From Lachnospiraceae bacterium (GTDB lineage: Bacteria > Bacillota > Clostridia > Lachnospirales > Lachnospiraceae), in assembly GCA_910576335.1 (NCBI GenBank), contig CAJTIU010000021.1, positions 27,787 through 91,786 of the forward strand: a stretch of DNA of 64,000 nt. The letters are read 5' to 3'. Positions within the stretch are counted from its first letter, which is position 1; each line of letters starts with the position of its first letter. Below the pieces are notes generated by a model, which made no database searches, had not been told where the DNA came from, and saw only the letters and a list, made by a program, of their open reading frames with translations. The position numbers and the translations under genes were made by a program. Shown here one piece after another: positions 34,381-44,152 of the stretch.

Positions 34381-36066
34381 ATGGCAAGGAAGAGCAGGAA
34401 GAAGCTGAACGGGGCTGTTGGGAAAGTGGAGAAGGCTGTGCTGTTCCGAGCAGGGCTGTATGCGAGGCTTTCTTATGAGTCCGGGGTGAACCGGGAGCGG
34501 GGGACTATTGAGACGCAGATGGAGCTTATGAGGGGCTTTGTGGAGGGGACTGAGGATATCGTGGTGCAGGAGACGTATTCTGACGCTTCTTTTACGGGGA
34601 CCACGTTTGAGCGTCCGGGTTTTGAGCGTATGATGGGGGATATCCGGAACGGGAAGATTAATTGTGTCATTGTGAAGGATCTGTCCAGGCTTGGGAGGAA
34701 TTATGTGGAGGCCGGCAATTATATTGAGCGGGTGTTCCCGTTTCTGGATGTGCGGTTTATTTCGGTGAATGACGGGTTTGATTCTTTCCGGTGCGGGACG
34801 GATTTGTCCATGCCTTTGAAGAATATCGTGAATGAGTATTATGCGAAGGATATTTCCCGGAAGGTGACATCTGCCTTGAATACGGCGCGGGCGGAGGGGA
34901 AATTTGTGATCAAGCTGGCTCCTTACGGGTATCTGAAATCGCCGGAGGATAAGCAGAGCCTGGTGGTGGACGGGGAGACGGCTGGGGTTGTGAAGCGTAT
35001 CTTCCGGCTGTTCCTGGAGGGTAACGGCTATGGGAGGATTGCGGGAATCCTGAACGGGGAGGGCATCCCATGTCCGGAGGTCTACCGGAAGTCAAGGGGG
35101 CTTCCGGTGACGGGGCATAAGGGGTGTGTGGAATGGACGGGGATCGTGGTGAAGCGGCTGTTGTCGAATGAGTATTATACGGGGGATTCTGTCCATGGGA
35201 AGACCGGCGGGAAGTTGTTTGGGGGCGGCTCCGGCGGGGGAGAGGACGCTGGCGGGTATGTGGTCAGGGATACCCATGAGGCGCTGGTCTCCAGGGCTGA
35301 TTTTGACAGGGTGCAGGAGATGAAGGCGGAGCAGGCGCGGGTTTATAACGGGAAACGTGCGGAGGGCAGGCGCTGTGCGGCGGGGAGGAATAAGTTTAAG
35401 AAGAAGGTGGTGTGCAGTGACTGTGGGAAGACGATGTATCTGTTCCGGGCGGTATCGCAGGAGGGGGATAAGTTTTTTTATGGCTGCAGTTCCCATAACA
35501 GGAGCCGGAAGGTGTGTCCGTACCGGCATAAGGTCATGCTGGAGAATCTGGAGGCTGCGGTGTTCGGGGTTATCAGGAGCCATATGGATGCCTGTCTGGA
35601 TGCGGAGCGGCTGGTCCGGAAGCTGAATGCCGGGAGGCAGGGGATGGAGCGGTACAGGCTGATGTCCAGGCAGGCGGAACGTATCCGGGAGAGGATGCGG
35701 CAGGCTGCTGGGAAGAAGGCGGGGCTGTATGCGGATTTTGCGGAGCGGCTGATTGACGGGGAGGAATATGCGGCGCTGTCGGAGCGGTATACGAAGGAGG
35801 CGGAGGCGCTTTCTGCGGAGCTGGAGCGGCTGTTGGAGGAGCGGGAGAGGTATGAGAGGGATTTCCATATAGAGGAAGGCTGGGAGAAGACGGTGCGCGG
35901 GTTCCTGGGGGAGCGGGAGCTGACCCAGGGGATGGTGGACGCTTTTGTGACGAGGGTTTCTGTGGACAGGGAGGGGAACTGTGAGGTGGTCCTGGCCTAT
36001 GATGATATGCTTGCGGAGCTTTTGGGGGCTGTGAGGGAAAGGGAGGCGGAGAACGATGAAGGTTGA
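34381..36066 (+). CDS. Large serine recombinase 2 of 3
   Basis: A 561-residue serine recombinase starting one base after the first one's stop. The nucleophile lies in YARLSYES near residues 26-33 and the conserved VKDLSRLGRN near 100-109; the zinc ribbon is CSDCGKTM near 345 with CSSHNRSRKVCPY near 370. A long coiled coil follows. It is clearly diverged from its two neighbours, so the three are not a recent tandem duplication. The frame extends upstream to 34255, but that part lies inside gene 1. Confidence 0.95.
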   Translation: MARKSRKKLNGAVGKVEKAVLFRAGLYARLSYESGVNRERGTIETQMELMRGFVEGTEDIVVQETYSDASFTGTTFERPGFERMMGDIRNGKINCVIVKDLSRLGRNYVEAGNYIERVFPFLDVRFISVNDGFDSFRCGTDLSMPLKNIVNEYYAKDISRKVTSALNTARAEGKFVIKLAPYGYLKSPEDKQSLVVDGETAGVVKRIFRLFLEGNGYGRIAGILNGEGIPCPEVYRKSRGLPVTGHKGCVEWTGIVVKRLLSNEYYTGDSVHGKTGGKLFGGGSGGGEDAGGYVVRDTHEALVSRADFDRVQEMKAEQARVYNGKRAEGRRCAAGRNKFKKKVVCSDCGKTMYLFRAVSQEGDKFFYGCSSHNRSRKVCPYRHKVMLENLEAAVFGVIRSHMDACLDAERLVRKLNAGRQGMERYRLMSRQAERIRERMRQAAGKKAGLYADFAERLIDGEEYAALSERYTKEAEALSAELERLLEERERYERDFHIEEGWEKTVRGFLGERELTQGMVDAFVTRVSVDREGNCEVVLAYDDMLAELLGAVREREAENDEG

Positions 36067-37618
36067 TGTGGTGGCTAAGTATATCCGGCTGTCGGATGAG
36101 GATGTGGATACCGGGAGGGGCGTGAAGCAGGAGAGCAACAGTGTTGTGTCCCAGAGGCGGCTTCTGGACGGGTTTATTGAGGGGGATGCGGGGCTTGGAA
36201 GGTGCCGGGTGCTGGAATTTTGCGATGACGGGTTCAGCGGGACCGATTTCCGGCGCCCCGGTTTTGAGGGCATGATGGAGGCGGTGAAGCGCGGGGAGGT
36301 TGGTTGTGTCATTGTGAAGGATTTTTCCCGGCTGGGGAGGGATTATATTGAGGTGGGGAGTTATCTGGAACAGATTTTCCCGCTGATGGAGGTACGGTGT
36401 ATTTCGGTGAATGACCATTATGACAGTGAGGGCGTGCTGGGGACTGCTGGCGGCCTGAATGTGGCGTTTAAGAACCTGATTAATATGCTGTACAGCAGGG
36501 ATCTGTCTAAGAAGATACGGTCCGCGCAGATGGCGCGGGCGCGGAAAGGGGAGTACCTGGGCGGGTTTGCCAGGTATGGGTATGAGAAGTCCCCGGAGGA
36601 TAAGCACCGGCTGGTGGTTGACCCGGAGGCGGCGGAGGTGGTGAGGAAGATTTTTGCTATGGCGGCGGAAGGGGTTACGGTTTCGGGGATTGCGCGTTAT
36701 CTGAATGATAATGGCGTGCTCACCTGCGTGGAGTATAAGCAGGGGAAGAACAGCCGGTATCAGCATCCGGGCGGCGGGGTGAAGAAGCTGTGGGGGCCCC
36801 AGTCGGTGCGCTCTATTTTGTCGGATGAGACTTATATCGGGAAGGTTGTGTGGAACCGTTCGGAAAAGTCTATCACTACGGGGAAGCGGATGCTGTGGCA
36901 TGACCGTTCGGAGTGGGTGGTTGTGGACGGGCAGCATGAGCCGCTGGTGTCGGAGGAATTGTTTGCCCTGGCGAATGAGAGGGCGAAGCCGAAGAAGAGG
37001 GACAGGAGCGGCGTGGATATGAGCGGCTTTAAGCGGGAGGTGCTGTTTGTTTGCGGGTACTGCGGGCGGTCTATGGTGAAGAAGAACCATAAGTATTGCT
37101 GCCGTTACCGGACCTGCGGGACTGATACGGAGTGCAGGAGGGCGGTGGAGGATATGGAGAAGCTGGAAGGGAGTGTTATGGAGTATGTGCGGAAGACGGC
37201 GGAGGTGATGCTGGGCAATTCCAGGCGGAAAGATGTGGAAGCGGAGTGGGAGGCATTGGGGAGGAAGCTGGAGTCTCTGCGGAGGGAGAAGGAGCGGATT
37301 TCGGCGGAGAAGATGTTTTTGTATGATAAGTACCGGTCTGGGGGGATGTCGCGGGAGCAGTTTGTGGGGAGGACGGGGAGTATGGGTGTGAGGGTTGAGG
37401 AGATTGGGAAGGAGATGGGGGAGGCAGAGGATGGGATTGAGAGGCTGAAAGGGTGTGGCTCCCAGGAGGGGGAGGCTGCGCTGGAGGGGATTGCGGCTCT
37501 GCGGGAGTTTGATAAGGGGGTGCTGCGGAAGGGGATTGAGAGAATCAGGGTGTTTGGAGAAGGGCGGATTGAGGTTGTTTGGAAGGGCGGGGATATGTTC
37601 GGCGGGGGAGATTCGTAA
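36056..37618 (+). CDS. Large serine recombinase 3 of 3
   Basis: A 520-residue serine recombinase overlapping the end of the second one by 11 bases. The nucleophile lies in YIRLSDED near residues 8-15 and the conserved VKDFSRLGRD near 85-94. The zinc ribbon is CGYCGRSM near 337 and CCRYRTCGTD near 352; a coiled coil follows. Catalytic features look intact. Its end coincides with the switch from GC-rich prophage to AT-rich DNA, so an attachment site is likely close by, within about 37.6-37.8 kb. Confidence 0.95.
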   Translation: MKVDVVAKYIRLSDEDVDTGRGVKQESNSVVSQRRLLDGFIEGDAGLGRCRVLEFCDDGFSGTDFRRPGFEGMMEAVKRGEVGCVIVKDFSRLGRDYIEVGSYLEQIFPLMEVRCISVNDHYDSEGVLGTAGGLNVAFKNLINMLYSRDLSKKIRSAQMARARKGEYLGGFARYGYEKSPEDKHRLVVDPEAAEVVRKIFAMAAEGVTVSGIARYLNDNGVLTCVEYKQGKNSRYQHPGGGVKKLWGPQSVRSILSDETYIGKVVWNRSEKSITTGKRMLWHDRSEWVVVDGQHEPLVSEELFALANERAKPKKRDRSGVDMSGFKREVLFVCGYCGRSMVKKNHKYCCRYRTCGTDTECRRAVEDMEKLEGSVMEYVRKTAEVMLGNSRRKDVEAEWEALGRKLESLRREKERISAEKMFLYDKYRSGGMSREQFVGRTGSMGVRVEEIGKEMGEAEDGIERLKGCGSQEGEAALEGIAALREFDKGVLRKGIERIRVFGEGRIEVVWKGGDMFGGGDS

Positions 37619-37800
37619 AAATTTGTAGGAAGATTGACGGAGCCATGAGCGGGGTGCTTGTGGCTTTGGTGGTTTTGGGGTATAATGACAGATATAAAGA
37701 AATAAATTTTTAATGTTTGTATACATTCAGAACAAATAACAAAATATTATAGAATGCGAAAACGTTTGATTCAAGTGGAGTAACAGTCATAGGAGGAAAG

Positions 37801-39045
37801 ATGGGAAAGTATATTGAATGTCTATATGCAAGGAATATAGGAAAATATAAAGAAGCCAAGGTTAAATTTAATGAAAAATTTAATTTTTTAGTTGGTGCCA
37901 ATGGCTGTGGAAAAACAACATTGATTAAATATATGGCAATCATTTTAAATCCCGGAAGGGCAAATGTATTTCGATATGGGGATAATGCAACTGTTTGGGC
38001 TGATTATAATGATGATGGCAAGAGTATCAGGGTCGGATTAGGAGAAGGATGGGTTCGAGAAGGTTCAGATTATAGAAAAGCTAGTCATAATATGTGGGTA
38101 GCTCCCCAAATGGATGATAATATTTCCGCAACTTACGCTGTAAGCGATTTAGAGGAAAAAGGTATTAATTTTGCTCCATTGATTTTAGGAGCATATCGAA
38201 GGATTGAATACCAAGAAATTGAAGGGATGAAAAAAGAAGCATTACCAATTCAGAAGAGAAATTATTATAGGGAGCAGTCTATTAGTAGTGTTGAAGGAGG
38301 TTACTTACCTAATGTAAAACAATGGATGATTAATAGATATTTTGAAATTGAAAAAGAGTGGGCTTATAAATATAGAGAAAATTGGGATTGGATTATTGAT
38401 AATTTAAGTGCAGTTTCTCCTTTTGGAAAGGATTTTTCGTTTAAAGAAATCAAAAAAGATTTAGAACCTATATTTATGCTTAAAGGAAAAGAATGCTATT
38501 TAGAAGAATTGTCCGCAGGTTTTCAAGCAGTTTTGTCACTTATTTTTGCCATTGTAGAGTGGATTGAATCAGTAAATGATGAGGAAAATTTGTCAATTCA
38601 AAGAGCTGCGGGAACCGTTTTTATAGATGAATTAGATGTTCATTTGCATCCAGAATGGCAACTGATTATCAGAGGTATGCTAGATAAAATATTTCCTAAG
38701 TTGCAATTCATAATTACGACACATTCACCTCATTTAATTGCAAGTGCATATGCAGGAGAGATAATAAAAATACCTAGTGGAGAAAATGTTATCGATATAG
38801 CTCCCAGTAATAAATGTTATTCTGGATGGAGTACAGACGAAATATTAGAAGATGTTATGGAAGTTAAAAATCTTGAAAATAAGAAGTATAATATTGTATT
38901 AAAAAAAGCTATGGAACACATTATGAATAAAGATATTAAAGGAATACAACGGAGTATAGAAGAACTGGATTTAATTGTGCATCCCAATAATACAATAGTA
39001 AATGAAATAAAAATAAAATTGGCAGAGTTACTTTTGGAGGACTGA
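37801..39045 (+). CDS. ptuA: Septu-type PtuA-like ATPase
   Basis: A 414-residue ABC/SMC-like ATPase: Walker A GANGCGKTT (residues 33-41), a signature-like ELSAGFQAVLSL near residue 240, Walker B TVFIDELDVHLHPEW near 277-291, and the switch histidine in TTHSPH near 305. Together with the HNH gene that follows it matches the Septu anti-phage system, in which the ATPase controls an HNH nuclease. It is AT-rich, with a TAGGAGGAAAG ribosome binding site. Related ATPase-HNH pairs also occur in retron systems, but no reverse transcriptase is present here. Confidence 0.82.
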   Translation: MGKYIECLYARNIGKYKEAKVKFNEKFNFLVGANGCGKTTLIKYMAIILNPGRANVFRYGDNATVWADYNDDGKSIRVGLGEGWVREGSDYRKASHNMWVAPQMDDNISATYAVSDLEEKGINFAPLILGAYRRIEYQEIEGMKKEALPIQKRNYYREQSISSVEGGYLPNVKQWMINRYFEIEKEWAYKYRENWDWIIDNLSAVSPFGKDFSFKEIKKDLEPIFMLKGKECYLEELSAGFQAVLSLIFAIVEWIESVNDEENLSIQRAAGTVFIDELDVHLHPEWQLIIRGMLDKIFPKLQFIITTHSPHLIASAYAGEIIKIPSGENVIDIAPSNKCYSGWSTDEILEDVMEVKNLENKKYNIVLKKAMEHIMNKDIKGIQRSIEELDLIVHPNNTIVNEIKIKLAELLLED

Positions 39046-39046
39046 A

Positions 39047-39793
39047 ATGATACACATACGCAAAGATAAAACTCCACCTCAAATTTTGTTAGACAATGCG
39101 GATAAATGGACTGATGAGTTAAAAAATAATATATGTAAATATGGAGGGTATGCAAAAATTCCAATTGAAATTAAAAATGCTATGTGGACACATTACAGAC
39201 ATGAAAGTATAAAAGATAAATTATTTGCTTCTAGTTTTAATAAATGTGCATTTTGTGAATCTAAACCGGCTGAAAGTGGAAATATTGAGGTTGAACATTT
39301 TAAACCTAAATCTTTGTATCCAGATTTGGCATTTAAGTGGGATAATTTTCTTCCAGTCTGTAGAAAATGTAATGATTCCAAGAGGGATCATGATACTGGG
39401 AATGAACCTATTGTTAATCCAAGTGTTGATAATCCAGAAGAAATATTTACATATTGTTTTCTGAATATAGTGCCAATTAAAGAGTCGGATACTGTAGCTG
39501 AAAAAACTATTGAAGTATGCGATTTGAACTCTGAACGATTATATGATGCTAGGTCGAAATTACTTCATTCGCTTTGTTCTTATGAGCATCAAGCCAAAGA
39601 GTGGATAAAAGAGATTGATACTTCTGATACACAACGGAAAAGGATTAATAGAATTAATAGGCTGCGCGATTCTGTAGAGATATTAGATAAATTAATGGAT
39701 GCAGAACAAACTTACGCAGGTTTTTGCAGATATTTTTTGAATAATAGTAAAGTTTATAAAAGGGCAAAGCAATTATTGGAAGAAGAAAGTTGA
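39047..39793 (+). CDS. ptuB: Septu-type PtuB-like HNH nuclease
   Basis: A 248-residue HNH nuclease: zinc ligands in KCAFCESK near residues 67-74, the VEHFKPKS motif near 85-92, WDNFLPVCRKCNDSKRDH near 101-118. This matches the HNH protein family paired with PtuA-like ATPases. It starts just after the ATPase stop with GGAGGA in the ATPase's last codons, so the two are co-translated. It should cut nucleic acid once the ATPase senses infection. A terminator follows. Confidence 0.82.
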   Translation: MIHIRKDKTPPQILLDNADKWTDELKNNICKYGGYAKIPIEIKNAMWTHYRHESIKDKLFASSFNKCAFCESKPAESGNIEVEHFKPKSLYPDLAFKWDNFLPVCRKCNDSKRDHDTGNEPIVNPSVDNPEEIFTYCFLNIVPIKESDTVAEKTIEVCDLNSERLYDARSKLLHSLCSYEHQAKEWIKEIDTSDTQRKRINRINRLRDSVEILDKLMDAEQTYAGFCRYFLNNSKVYKRAKQLLEEES

Positions 39794-39825
39794 AAAAATT
39801 TTTGTCCTTTACTTGACACAGGCAG

Positions 39826-39867
39826 AGCCGATGAACGTGTGAGAAATCACAGTTTGTCGGCTTTTCT
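39826..39867 (+). terminator. Terminator after the Septu pair (also copy 1 of a recurrent hairpin)
   Basis: AGCCGA (39826-39831) pairs with TCGGCT (39857-39862), with GTG/CAC and loop inside, then a T-rich run. In reverse complement this hairpin resembles hairpins at 44851-44893 and 49349-49386. Confidence 0.65.
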
Positions 39868-40240
39868 TTTTATAAAGCCATAGGTAGATACGTCCACCAA
39901 ATTAAAAAAAACGGCGATTTGGTGGGCGGTATTGCTATGCCCGAAAGACTTAACAAACACTCTCCAAACCTGTTTCAAGTTTGGAGGGATTTTTATTGCC
40001 TGCAAATAGCAATTTTCATTTACATATATCATATCGGGGATGGGTGGACAGCCTGTTAAAAAAATCCTTGTCAATGCAAGGGGGCTTTCTACCCAAGAAG
40101 TAGAAGTCAAATCTCTACATATAAGAACAAATATATCTATAAACCGTGAGGGTGTAACAGCCTTTGCTGTCGCCAGATAAGGATGTTTTTATGTAGGATA
40201 CAGTGTAACTCTATAAAAGGGATTACACTGTATTCGTTTG
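39868..40240. other. Non-coding stretch at the edge of the Tn4451-like remnant
   Basis: No convincing gene. It holds three inverted repeats: CCACCAAAT/ATTTGGTGG (39894-39902 and 39917-39925), CTCCAAAC/GTTTGGAG (39962-39969 and 39979-39986, followed by a T-rich run, so a + strand terminator), and ATACAGTGTAA/TTACACTGTAT (40198-40208 and 40223-40233), the last just beyond the recombinase stop. These could be terminators or element-end structures. Confidence 0.4.
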
Positions 40241-41226
40241 TTACGCCACAAATTTGAAGTCCTGCGGGTTGTTCCGTATTTCTTCCATTGTGGCAAGGAT
40301 TTCTTTTTCGGTGGGAATATCAATCATACCCACCGCTGTAAAATAAATATCCACCTTCACATGGCTGTGACCGCTGGACTGTGCTGGATTCTCTTATGGA
40401 CTTTGTAACTGACGGTAGTGCTTTTGAAATTGACGGCGCAGCCGGTGTACTGCCTGTTTTCAAGGATATAGCCAACGGTCGCCTGTTTCCACCCATAAGG
40501 GTTTTTGGGGACTTTCTGCGCATGTTTCCTGCCGATGGATTCAAAATAGACGGCGGGGGAGAGTATCTTTTCCCCCTCAAGCTGCCTTGCAATCTGCATC
40601 GGGCCTTTCCCTGCAAGGCAAAGGGCAAAAATCTTCCTTACGGTTTGTGCCGCCGGTTCGTCGATTACCCATTGTTTTGGGTTATCTTCCGATTTTCTGT
40701 ACCCATAGGGCACGATAGAAGCGATACGTTCGCCGTGTTCCGCTTTGGACTGCCACACTGCACGGATTTTCTTAGAGGTCTGCGCCGCATACCATTCGTT
40801 GAAAATATTGTGGAAGGGCATCATCTCCACGCCGTCGCCGGTCAGAGTGTCCACACGCTCCTGTATGGCGATAAAGCGGATGCCGAGGGAAGGGTACACC
40901 ACCTGCGTAAGCCTGCCCATTTCCACCTGCTCACGCCCGAAGCGGGAAAGGTCTTTTACGATAATCGTGCTAATTTCACCGTTTTCCGCCATACGTTCCA
41001 TACGCATAAAATTTGGTCTTTGGAAGGTCGTCCCCGACACGCCGTCGTCCACAAAGAACATGGTGTTGTTGTATCCCTCTTTGCGGGCGTAATCCTGTAA
41101 AATCTGCTTTTGGTTCGTTATGGAATTGGATTCCTCGTCTTTATTATCATCGTCAACCGACAGCCTACAATACAAAGCTGTGATTTTTTCTTCGGTCTGC
41201 CCGTTTATTTTCGTTGCTGTTGCCAT
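40241..41226 (-). pseudogene. Serine recombinase remnant (Tn4451/TnpX-like), internally deleted
   Basis: The first 285 or so residues form a normal recombinase start (nucleophile in YCRLSVDD, then VKDLSRFGREQVEMGRL and the recombinase domain to YILENRQYTGCAVNFK). At about 40375 the frame breaks: the zinc ribbon and coiled coil are missing, and in another frame the sequence resumes with a typical C-terminal end (VKVDIYFTAVGMID to QDFKFVA, stop at 40241). An internal deletion of roughly 200 codons has therefore joined the two ends. The ATG at 41226 has a GGAGC site upstream. The enzyme should be dead, stranding the element. Confidence 0.85.
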
Positions 41227-41311
41227 AATTTTTTGCTCCTTTCTGACAACCGGGCATAGCAAAGGCAGGGTTATCTTACTATATCCAGTTATCTTTTTCC
41301 AATGTGCAATA

Positions 41312-41596
41312 TTAAACCAGCTTTTCGGACAGTATCAGTTCTTTAAACTGCTCCAATACGCTTTGTTTTCCTTTCTTGCTGAAATGGGTATTGACTTCGT
41401 AGGTCGTGCCGCCAATTTTTAATGAAAACTCGTTTTCACCGCTGAAACGTACTAATTTTCTGTTTTCAATGCGGATTTCGGGACTGCGGGGCAGTACCTC
41501 TTGCGATAAATTGATTTTCTCATTTTCATCTATCGGCTCATGCGGCAGCATATAGACTACATTTGGACTGGCTGTAAAGGTTTCTGATTTTTTCAT
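41312..41596 (-). CDS. tnpW: TnpW-family transposon protein
   Basis: A 94-residue protein whose C-terminal half (IGGTTYEVNTHFSKKGKQSV, then LEQFKELI) matches the TnpW family named after Tn4451. The role of TnpW is unknown. It lies between the ParB-like gene and the recombinase remnant, in the same direction, as in related mobilizable elements. Confidence 0.78.
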   Translation of the reverse strand: MKKSETFTASPNVVYMLPHEPIDENEKINLSQEVLPRSPEIRIENRKLVRFSGENEFSLKIGGTTYEVNTHFSKKGKQSVLEQFKELILSEKLV

Positions 41597-41605
41597 ACTG
41601 CCACC

Positions 41606-42502
41606 TTACCTTTCCTCACGGCTTCTGCGGCTTCGTTCCAGTTTTCTGTTGTACTCATAAAGCAGCTTTAGAATCGTGTCCGTCATCTGTTTCTGCGTAA
41701 AGTTTTTCGGGAAAAATCCCTTTAAATCCTGTACTTTAAAGCTGATACGTTCGGTCTGGTTGCCTTTTTCCTCCGACATGATTTCATAAATACCGTCCGA
41801 AGAAAGAGTATTCTGCTGCGCCTGTTTCTTCATGCGGATGCTTTGTGCGTGGGAGGGTGTGCAGTCATTCAGGCTCATTGCGTCAAGCAGTATTTTCTGC
41901 TGTTCTTTGGAGAGGTAGGAGAGTTCCACGGCGGGGCTGAGTGCGATAATGCCCTCGTCAACCTTGTCAAGCAGTTCGGGGATAAGGTAAGTCAGACGGA
42001 TATAGCGGAATACTTGGTCACGGCTTTCATTCTGTGATTTTCCTATTTCGGCGGCGGTATCTGACTTTGTCGCAGCTTGCGACAAAGTTAAATCCGTTCT
42101 CCTGCCCTGTGCTTTCATTGCATCCATTTTCATTTTGTAGGCAAAGGCTTTTTCACTTGGGAGCAGCCTTTCACGGTGCAGGTTGCTGTCTACAACGGCA
42201 ATCATCGCTTCGTTTCGGTCAAGGGGATAAATTAAGGCTGGAACTTCGGAAAGCCCTGCTTTGACGGCGGCATGTAAACGCCTGTGTCCGCTTATCACTT
42301 CATATTCATCTGTGCTTTCAATCGCTCTTACAATCAGTGGGGAGATAATGCCTTGCTGTCTGATACTTTCGATAAGACTGCCCATATCTTCATCATCCAG
42401 TACTTTAAAGGGATGTCCCTCAAAGATATGGAGTTTATCTGCTTGGATATTCGCTGCCTTTTTCTTCGGCGGGGTATTGGTTTTAATTTTGCTATTTGTC
42501 AT
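41606..42502 (-). CDS. ParB/Spo0J-like nuclease-domain protein
   Basis: A 298-residue protein with a ParB N-terminal domain (residues about 25-115: a PFKVLDDEDMGSLIESI segment, GIISPLIVR, and the EYEVISGHRRLHAA motif) followed by a helix-turn-helix-like region and a C-terminal tail. ParB-like proteins of mobile elements act in maintenance or as regulators. Its ATG overlaps the relaxase stop (ATGA), so it is part of the mobilization operon. No partner ParA was seen. Confidence 0.85.
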   Translation of the reverse strand: MTNSKIKTNTPPKKKAANIQADKLHIFEGHPFKVLDDEDMGSLIESIRQQGIISPLIVRAIESTDEYEVISGHRRLHAAVKAGLSEVPALIYPLDRNEAMIAVVDSNLHRERLLPSEKAFAYKMKMDAMKAQGRRTDLTLSQAATKSDTAAEIGKSQNESRDQVFRYIRLTYLIPELLDKVDEGIIALSPAVELSYLSKEQQKILLDAMSLNDCTPSHAQSIRMKKQAQQNTLSSDGIYEIMSEEKGNQTERISFKVQDLKGFFPKNFTQKQMTDTILKLLYEYNRKLERSRRSREER

Positions 42503-43849
42503 CGTGCATACCTTCTTTCCCTATTTTTTGTTATAACGGCAGTTTCCGCCTGCCGTTCGGCTTCAATTACTTCTTTAAGCTTCGGTATTTTTTCAAGGAC
42601 AGCCTTTGCAAGGGATAATTCTTTCCGTAGAGGTTTTATCTTGGCGGAGATTTCCCTTGCCTGTGCATTTAATTCCTCACTTTTCTTATGGCGGTTGCGG
42701 TTGTAAACTGACTGCCGTTCTTTTTCCAAATCGGAAATCTGCCCACGCTTTTCACTGATAAAAGAAACAAGCTCCTGCGGGGAATCAATGTTGTTCCCGC
42801 ATAGGAACTTGTATTCTTTCAGCGTTTTATCTAATTTTACAATTTCCTGTCGCATGGCGGGGGAGAGCGGGCGGGGAGTTTCGGGGGCAATATTGTTTCC
42901 CGTAACCAGCCTGCAAAGTTCAGTCACAAGGGCGAAAAGTATCTGTATGCCGTCCATGCGCTGTTTTTTACGGTACTCGATTTCAAGCGTAAGGAGCGGC
43001 GTATAGTTCGGCTTGTGGAACGGGACATAGCCGACATGCCGCTGGTTGTCAAGCAGCCTTGCCCTGATTGCTTCGGGCGTGTATTCTTTTCCAAGCCGGT
43101 CTAAGCGGACTGCCCTCTGCCAGCCTGTCCCTTTTACGGAATAATGGGCGAAGTTTTCATCACGGCAGATTTCATATCCCATGTCCTTTAAACGGATTTC
43201 AAATGCCTTGAAGTTGGCGGACTGGGCAAGGGCGGCGTCAATATCCGCTTTCAAAATCTCCCGATGTGACAGTCCGCCGTTTTGTTTCTGCCAGTATTCT
43301 TTTTGCTCCCACCGTAAAACTCTGCGTCTTTCAAGATGCTTTTCCCGTGTTCCAAACATACGGCATCGGAGATTTCCCGTAGGCGGTAGTGGTCGGAGAT
43401 GTGGTTTTCAAACTTCCTGCCCGTCTGAAAGGATACAGAGTTTACAACAAAATGATTATGGACATTATCTGTATTAAGGTGTGTGGTAACAACAACTTCA
43501 TACTCGTTTCCCCACATCCGTCTTGCGGTTTCCAGTCCGATTTTGTGCGCTTCTTCAGGCGTGGCTTCGCCGGCCTGAAAGCTCTGTAACCGTGGTATGC
43601 CACATTGCCGCCTGTTTTCCCGAAGCGTTTTTTCGTTGCCGTCATACGCTCATACGCACGCTTTGCGTTGCAGTTGACGCCGCTGACATACATACGCTCG
43701 TCGGTCTTTTTGTCATTGGAAACATATCGCAGGGCGGCGTATAAATCGCTGTCCACATACTTTTTATCTATGGTTTTGTCGGGATTTTTGGCATAGTCAA
43801 TCACTTCCTTCAGCCTGTCTTTGACAGGCCAAAAGCCGGTAGTCGCCAT
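42499..43849 (-). pseudogene. Relaxase (mobilization nuclease) with two frameshifts
   Basis: Read through two one-base losses, this is a relaxase of about 450 residues. The N-terminus (TTGFWPVKDRLKEVIDYAKN) and the metal-binding THLNTDNVHNHF motif are intact. The first frame break is near 43586, where HGY should continue with QSFQAGEATPEEAHKIG. The second is near 43299, where SKK should continue with EYWQKQNGGLSH. Both are consistent with loss of one base from a doubled base, so real decay and sequencing error are both possible. It nicks oriT and pilots DNA in transfer. Its stop overlaps the ParB-like gene. Confidence 0.88.
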
Positions 43850-44152
43850 TTATACCACCAGCCTTTCACGTTTTGGCAGTATCAGTTCTTCGGTAATGCG
43901 GTCAATGAGTCTGCTTATTTTTTCTTCCGTATCCGTCGTGATTTTGCCCTCGACAGCGACGCAGAGTTCATCTAGCTTATCATTAAAAGAGAAAAATACT
44001 TCGGGCAGGACGGCTCTTGGCATAAACCCCAAAGCACGCTGGCGGAGATACTCTGACACGGAAAGCCCGCACCTTTTGGCGTTCTGCTCAATGATAGTTT
44101 TCTCTTTTTCGCTCACACGGATAAATAAATTTTTGTTCTTGCCTTCATTCAT
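43850..44152 (-). CDS. mobC: MobC-like relaxosome accessory protein
   Basis: A 100-residue protein with the MobC pattern: an N-terminal NLFIRVSEKEKTIIEQNAKRC ribbon-helix-helix-like start trimmed here to its core, LSVSEYLRQRALGF near residue 35, and a helical tail. It helps the relaxase bind oriT. The ATG at 44152 has AAGGA upstream; its stop is followed directly by the relaxase ATG. Confidence 0.85.
   Translation of the reverse strand: MNEGKNKNLFIRVSEKEKTIIEQNAKRCGLSVSEYLRQRALGFMPRAVLPEVFFSFNDKLDELCVAVEGKITTDTEEKISRLIDRITEELILPKRERLVV

Noticed and set aside
35573..37726. A 717-codon open frame on the minus strand
   Set aside because: It lies opposite two recombinase genes with clear motifs and reads as Pro/Arg/His-rich low-complexity sequence, the usual mirror of G-rich coding DNA.
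37801..39793. Retron-type defence system reading of the ATPase/HNH pair
   Set aside because: No reverse transcriptase gene or msr/msd-like RNA is present upstream; a Septu-type two-gene system is the simpler call.
39847..40110. An 87-codon minus-strand frame
   Set aside because: It spans two inverted repeats and shows no ribosome binding site or known domain.
40381..41100. A 239-codon + strand frame opposite the recombinase remnant
   Set aside because: It mirrors the recombinase catalytic domain and has no domain or ribosome binding site of its own.
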